Source: Methanobacteriaceae archaeon | GTDB taxonomy: Archaea > Methanobacteriota > Methanobacteria > Methanobacteriales > Methanobacteriaceae | Direction of reading: 5' to 3' | DNA length: 25,391 nt | Assembly (NCBI GenBank): GCA_900766745.1 | Contig: CAAFWR010000052.1 | Location: forward strand, 1-25,391 | In this document: positions 21,840 through 25,391 of the stretch, one piece after another | Position numbering within the stretch: the first letter of the stretch is position 1 | Layout of the letters: each line of letters opens with the position of its first letter | Position numbers and translations under genes: made by a program | Notes under the pieces: model-generated | Databases searched by the model: none | Told to the model about the DNA's origin: nothing | What the model saw: only the letters and a program-made list of their open reading frames with translations

Positions 21840-24368
21840 ATGATTAAGGAAATATTGGAAAAATACAATACTTCTAAAGACGGTTTAAACCAGAGCGAAA
21901 TAGCTAACCGACAAGAAATTTATGGTTTAAACGAATTAAAAGAGGAAAAGAAACAACATCCTATTGTTCTATTCTTAAGTCAGTTTTTAGAAGCTTTAAT
22001 TATCCTTCTTATAATAGCAGCTATTGCAGCATATTTCGTAGGAGACGTGATAGACAGCTATGTTATTTTACTGGTAGTCTTTTTAAATGCAATAATTGGA
22101 TTTACCCAGGAATACCGTGCTGAAAAGGCAATGGAAAAATTAAAAAGTCTTGTTTCAACAGATGCTGTTGTTAGAAGAAATGGTGATGTTCAGGTAGTTC
22201 CAGGGAATGAATTGACTGTAGGAGATATAGTTTTACTTGAAGAAGGAAGTAAGGTACCTGCCGATCTTTTATTGATTGAAACTAATGATTTGAAAATTGA
22301 TGAATCATCTCTTACTGGTGAATCATTAGGAGTGACTAAAACTGCAGATTATGATGAAAGCATTCCATTGGACTTAGATAAAAACGAGAAAAAATTAGCC
22401 TCCAATATTGCTTATATGGAGTCCAATGTCATTAAGGGAAATGCAGTTGGAGTTGTTTTTGCAGTAGGTATGGAAACATCTATCGGTAAAATAGCTGAGA
22501 TGATTCAAGGAGAAGAGAGCGAAACACCTCTTCAAAGGAAAATTGACAAACTTGGAAAAATCCTTGCACTGATTGCCATTGTAGTCTGTGTATTTGTATT
22601 CGTAGTTGGATTTTTAAGAGGAGTTCCAATAGTGGAAAACTTTATGACTGCAGTATCTCTTGCTGTTGCAGCTATTCCTGAAGGTCTTCCAGCGGTGTTA
22701 ACACTGACTTTAGCTTTAGGAATGCAACAAATGGCAAAATCCAGTGCTGTTGTCCGCAGATTGCTTGCTGTAGAAACATTAGGCTCATGTACCATTGTCT
22801 GCAGTGATAAAACAGGTACACTTACTGAAAATAAAATGACTGTAAGAGACGAAAAGGTTTTTGATGATGATAAACTATTGATGATAAGTGCTTTATGTAT
22901 AAACAGCTATGAAAAAGAGGGCAATATCATTGGAGACCCTACAGACGGAGCCATAATGGAATATGGTAAAAAACACGACTGTCTTAAAAGTGATTTAGAG
23001 AAAAAATATCCCCGCCTAAAAGAAATTCCATTAGACAGTGAAAGAAAAAGAATGACCACTATACATGAATATAGCGATAATTGTCTTGTTCTTAGTAAAG
23101 GTGCACCAGAAATAATTCTAGACTCATGCAAATACATAAGCAATAATGGAACTATTGAAATACTTGACCACGAAACTAAGGAAAGTATAGTCAAAGAAAT
23201 CTCAGAAATGACTGCCAATGCACTTAGAGTAATAGGCTTCGGTTATAAGGAATATGAATACAGAGAAGACAGCGAAGTAGAAGAAATTGAAAGTGATCTG
23301 ACATTTGTAGGACTTCTTGGACTAATGGATCCACCAAGAGAAGAAGCAAAAGAAGCTGTAAAACAATGTATCGATGCTGGAATAAAAGTAAAAATGATAA
23401 CAGGAGACCATCAAGAAACTGCAGCAGCAATAGCTCGCGAACTTGGAATCCTAACAGACGGAATCGTAATAAACGGTGAAGAGCTAGATCAGCTAACAAA
23501 AGAAGAATATCTAAAAATAGCTGATGATATTCAGGTATATGCAAGAGTTTATCCTGAACAGAAAATGCGTATAGTAAAAACACTTGAAAACAAAGGAAAC
23601 ATAGTTGCGATGACTGGAGACGGCGTAAACGATGCTCCAGCACTTAAAAAAGCATCAATAGGAGTGGCTATGGGATCAGGAACTGACGTTGCAAAAGAAT
23701 CAGCAGACATGATTATACAGGACGACAACTTTGCAACAATTATAGATGCAATAAAAGAAGGAAGAAAAATCTACGACAACATAAAACGATTTATAAAGTT
23801 CCAAGTCTCAACAAACATAGGGGCAATCATCACCATACTTGGAGCATCATTTATGACCTTGCCAATTCCATTTAACCCAGTGCAACTCCTTTGGATTAAC
23901 ATTATAATGGACGGTCCGCCAGCACAGACACTAGGAGTTGAAGGAGCTGAAAAAGACATAATGAAAAGAGATCCGACAACAGGAGACATCTTAAATAAAA
24001 ATGTAATAATAAAAATTGCAGTAGCTGGAATCGTAATGGCAATAGGAACATTAGGATTGTACGTATACCAACTAAACATCGGAGCAACAACAACAAAAGC
24101 AATGACTGTAGCATTTACAATGTTTGTAATCTATCAGCTATTTAATGCATATAACTCAAAAGCAAACTCAAATAAAAAAAGTACAATGCTATACTTAGCT
24201 ATTATCATCTCCTTTGTTCTTCAACTACTTGTAATATACATACCATACCTACAAATGATATTCAGAACATCAGCTATTGATTTAATGGACTGGGTTTTAA
24301 TATTCATCGTAGCTTGCAGTATCCTAATATCACATAAGATTGTAAACAAAGCTATTCCACAAGACTAG
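21840..24368 (+). CDS. P-type cation-transporting ATPase (Ca2+-type, P2)
   Basis: An 842-residue membrane pump that uses ATP to move a cation, most likely Ca2+, out of the cell. Domains in order: N-terminal cation-ATPase region, two TM helices (about 45-90), actuator domain with TGES (159-162), TM4 with PEGLPAV (280-286), phosphorylation site CSDKTGTLT (Asp 323), nucleotide-binding KGAPE, hinge TGDGVNDAPALKKA, and TM5-10 with NPVQLLWINIIMDGPPA. PEGLP in TM4 and N/D in TM6 match SERCA-like pumps. ATG 21840 is preferred over GTG 21831, because GTGAT at 21831-21835 is a fitting ribosome-binding motif four bases before it. Confidence 0.92.
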   Translation: MIKEILEKYNTSKDGLNQSEIANRQEIYGLNELKEEKKQHPIVLFLSQFLEALIILLIIAAIAAYFVGDVIDSYVILLVVFLNAIIGFTQEYRAEKAMEKLKSLVSTDAVVRRNGDVQVVPGNELTVGDIVLLEEGSKVPADLLLIETNDLKIDESSLTGESLGVTKTADYDESIPLDLDKNEKKLASNIAYMESNVIKGNAVGVVFAVGMETSIGKIAEMIQGEESETPLQRKIDKLGKILALIAIVVCVFVFVVGFLRGVPIVENFMTAVSLAVAAIPEGLPAVLTLTLALGMQQMAKSSAVVRRLLAVETLGSCTIVCSDKTGTLTENKMTVRDEKVFDDDKLLMISALCINSYEKEGNIIGDPTDGAIMEYGKKHDCLKSDLEKKYPRLKEIPLDSERKRMTTIHEYSDNCLVLSKGAPEIILDSCKYISNNGTIEILDHETKESIVKEISEMTANALRVIGFGYKEYEYREDSEVEEIESDLTFVGLLGLMDPPREEAKEAVKQCIDAGIKVKMITGDHQETAAAIARELGILTDGIVINGEELDQLTKEEYLKIADDIQVYARVYPEQKMRIVKTLENKGNIVAMTGDGVNDAPALKKASIGVAMGSGTDVAKESADMIIQDDNFATIIDAIKEGRKIYDNIKRFIKFQVSTNIGAIITILGASFMTLPIPFNPVQLLWINIIMDGPPAQTLGVEGAEKDIMKRDPTTGDILNKNVIIKIAVAGIVMAIGTLGLYVYQLNIGATTTKAMTVAFTMFVIYQLFNAYNSKANSNKKSTMLYLAIIISFVLQLLVIYIPYLQMIFRTSAIDLMDWVLIFIVACSILISHKIVNKAIPQD

Positions 24369-24376
24369 TGATTACC

Positions 24377-25177
24377 ATGAACCGCATTAATGTCTTTTTG
24401 ATGGGTGGAACAAAAGAATCGATTGAAGTTATTAAATACCTAAAAAATAACTTCAACACTTATATTTTAACAACAACAACTACAGAACATGGGGCAAAAC
24501 TAGCTATTGAAGGTGGAAGTGACAAAACAATAGCTAAACCCCTTCCCAAAAACGATTTAATAGAAATATTAAATGGAAATACTGATTTTAATTTATTTAT
24601 TGATGCAACACATCCATTTGCATCACATGTAACACAAACCGCTATAAAAGTTTCTAAGATATGTAAAATTCCTTACATAAGGTTCGAAAGATATGCATCT
24701 AAACTAGACGGAATTGATAAAACAAACATATATATCGTTAAATCATTTCAAGATGCAGGCAAATTAGTAGAAAATAATTTCAGTGCAGATAATATATTGC
24801 ATTTTGCAGGAGCTAATACCATGGAAGCAATTGTTAAACACACAACTCCAGAAAAGTTCTATCCACGGATATTGGAAATTGAAAGTTCAATAGAAAAATG
24901 TGAAAAATTAGCTATTCCAAAAGACAATATAATACCAATGACTGGAACATCAACAATAGAAGAAAATATAAAACTAATAGATAAGTTCAAAGCAGGTTTA
25001 ATCATAACAAAAGAAAGTGGAGATATTGGAGGAGTATATGCTAAATTAAAAGCAGCGAATAAACGAAATATTCCAGTAATAATGATTCAAAGACCTGAAA
25101 TAGAAACATTAGACAAAAAAACCATAGTTCATAACCTAGAACAGCTAGATGAAAAAATTAAAGAAATCTTATTTTAA
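24377..25177 (+). CDS. cobK: Precorrin-6A reductase
   Basis: CobK/CbiJ reduces precorrin-6A (or the cobalt form) with NAD(P)H during corrin ring synthesis, here for the corrinoids of methyl transfer in methanogenesis. The 266-residue protein has VFLMGGTKESIEVI at the start, FIDATHPFASHVTQTA, a PYIRFER stretch, and a C-terminal GLIITKESGDIGGVYAK with the family's T-K-x-S-G turn. ATG 24377 follows GTGAT (24368-24372) at four bases; the GTG at 24368 overlaps the ATPase stop and is part of that motif. It is last in the operon and followed by tRNA-Ser genes on the other strand. Confidence 0.9.
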   Translation: MNRINVFLMGGTKESIEVIKYLKNNFNTYILTTTTTEHGAKLAIEGGSDKTIAKPLPKNDLIEILNGNTDFNLFIDATHPFASHVTQTAIKVSKICKIPYIRFERYASKLDGIDKTNIYIVKSFQDAGKLVENNFSADNILHFAGANTMEAIVKHTTPEKFYPRILEIESSIEKCEKLAIPKDNIIPMTGTSTIEENIKLIDKFKAGLIITKESGDIGGVYAKLKAANKRNIPVIMIQRPEIETLDKKTIVHNLEQLDEKIKEILF

Positions 25178-25185
25178 ACTGAAAA

Positions 25186-25270
25186 CGCCGAGACTGGGAT
25201 TTGAACCCAGGCGGAGAAAATCTCCACAGGATTTCAAGTCCTGCGCCTTACCAGACTAGACTATCTCGGC
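25186..25270 (-). tRNA. tRNA-Ser (anticodon UGA)
   Basis: An 85-nt class II tRNA on the - strand. Acceptor GCCGAGA/TCTCGGC; anticodon stem CAGGA/TCCTG with loop CTTGAAA, anticodon TGA; long variable arm GGAGATTTTCTCC; T arm CTGGG-TTCAAAT-CCCAG; discriminator G; no encoded CCA. Confidence 0.95.
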
Positions 25271-25315
25271 TTAAAAAAATAACACGAAAAATAATAAAAA
25301 ATAATGAAAAAGAAA

Positions 25316-25391
25316 CGCCGAGACTGGGATTTGAACCCAGGCGGAGAAAATCTCCACAGGATTTCAAGTCCTGCGCCTTACCAGACTAGAC
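25316..25391 (-). tRNA. tRNA-Ser (anticodon UGA), tandem copy cut by window edge
   Basis: Identical over all visible 76 bases to the tRNA-Ser at 25186-25270; its 5' end lies beyond the window. The two copies are separated by 45 AT-rich bases. Confidence 0.93.

Noticed and set aside
23224..23643. A Leu-rich 139-residue - strand ORF
   Set aside because: It is antisense to the conserved P-type ATPase hinge region; the leucine runs reflect the opposite strand's codon pattern.
25201..25389. A 62-residue + strand ORF at the right edge
   Set aside because: It is the antisense of the tandem tRNA-Ser genes; its internal repetition comes from the duplicated tRNA.

Overview
The window is AT-rich archaeal DNA that looks like a gut Methanobrevibacter (M. 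smithii-like) chromosome. Evidence: a coenzyme F430 synthase (CfbE), a pyruvoyl-dependent arginine decarboxylase, a NADP phosphatase/NAD kinase fusion of the methanogen type, archaeal release factor aRF1, a GfcR-type HTH-phosphoribosyltransferase, GGTGAT/GGAGG ribosome binding sites and tRNAs without encoded CCA. The genus is inferred from gene content; no database was searched.

Left flank (1-6680): the 3' end of an unrecognised gene, then two tight operons on the + strand. The first is pdaD, NADP phosphatase/NAD kinase, cfbE. The second is hemC, a Gfo/Idh/MocA dehydrogenase, gfcR. CfbE and HemC both serve tetrapyrrole (F430, corrinoid) synthesis, and cobK at the right end belongs to the same theme. 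gfcR ends in a hairpin-plus-T terminator.

Middle (6685-16093): the unusual part. A 37-bp repeat occurs seven times with perfect identity and once in degenerate form (31/37) at the left border. The repeats lie in one orientation and separate seven gene-bearing segments (A to G) of 523, 1077, 381, 560, 1382, 1921 and 3269 bp. The segments lie in both orientations. Most look like pieces of one or more related tailed archaeal viruses: a 5'-truncated portal gene, a complete MuF head protein with a C-terminal ADP-ribosyltransferase toxin domain, a second MuF-ART fragment in reverse, two paralogous putative immunity genes, a zinc-metalloprotease toxin module with a coupled downstream gene, a 5'-truncated ERF recombinase, a SWIM zinc-finger gene, two near-identical tRNA-Leu(UAG) genes in opposite orientation, and small acidic ORFs. 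Five genes are cut flush at a repeat, and all five lose their 5' end. The intact MuF gene has no repeat where its relative is cut, so the donor ends do not look site-specific. The best reading is an array that captured virus DNA with duplication of the repeat, at a scale far larger than CRISPR spacers, or an unusual cassette platform. The retained material centres on the viral toxin/immunity/tRNA-Leu locus. No integrase, transposase or Cas1 is encoded in the window.

Right flank (16094-25391): a two-TM membrane protein next to the array, gdhA with its own terminator and an operator-like palindrome upstream, a small ORF, aRF1, a double zinc-ribbon membrane protein, RimI, then an operon of a UPF0146 protein, a Ca2+-type P-type ATPase and precorrin-6A reductase cobK. 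The window ends in two tandem tRNA-Ser(UGA) genes, the second cut by the window edge.
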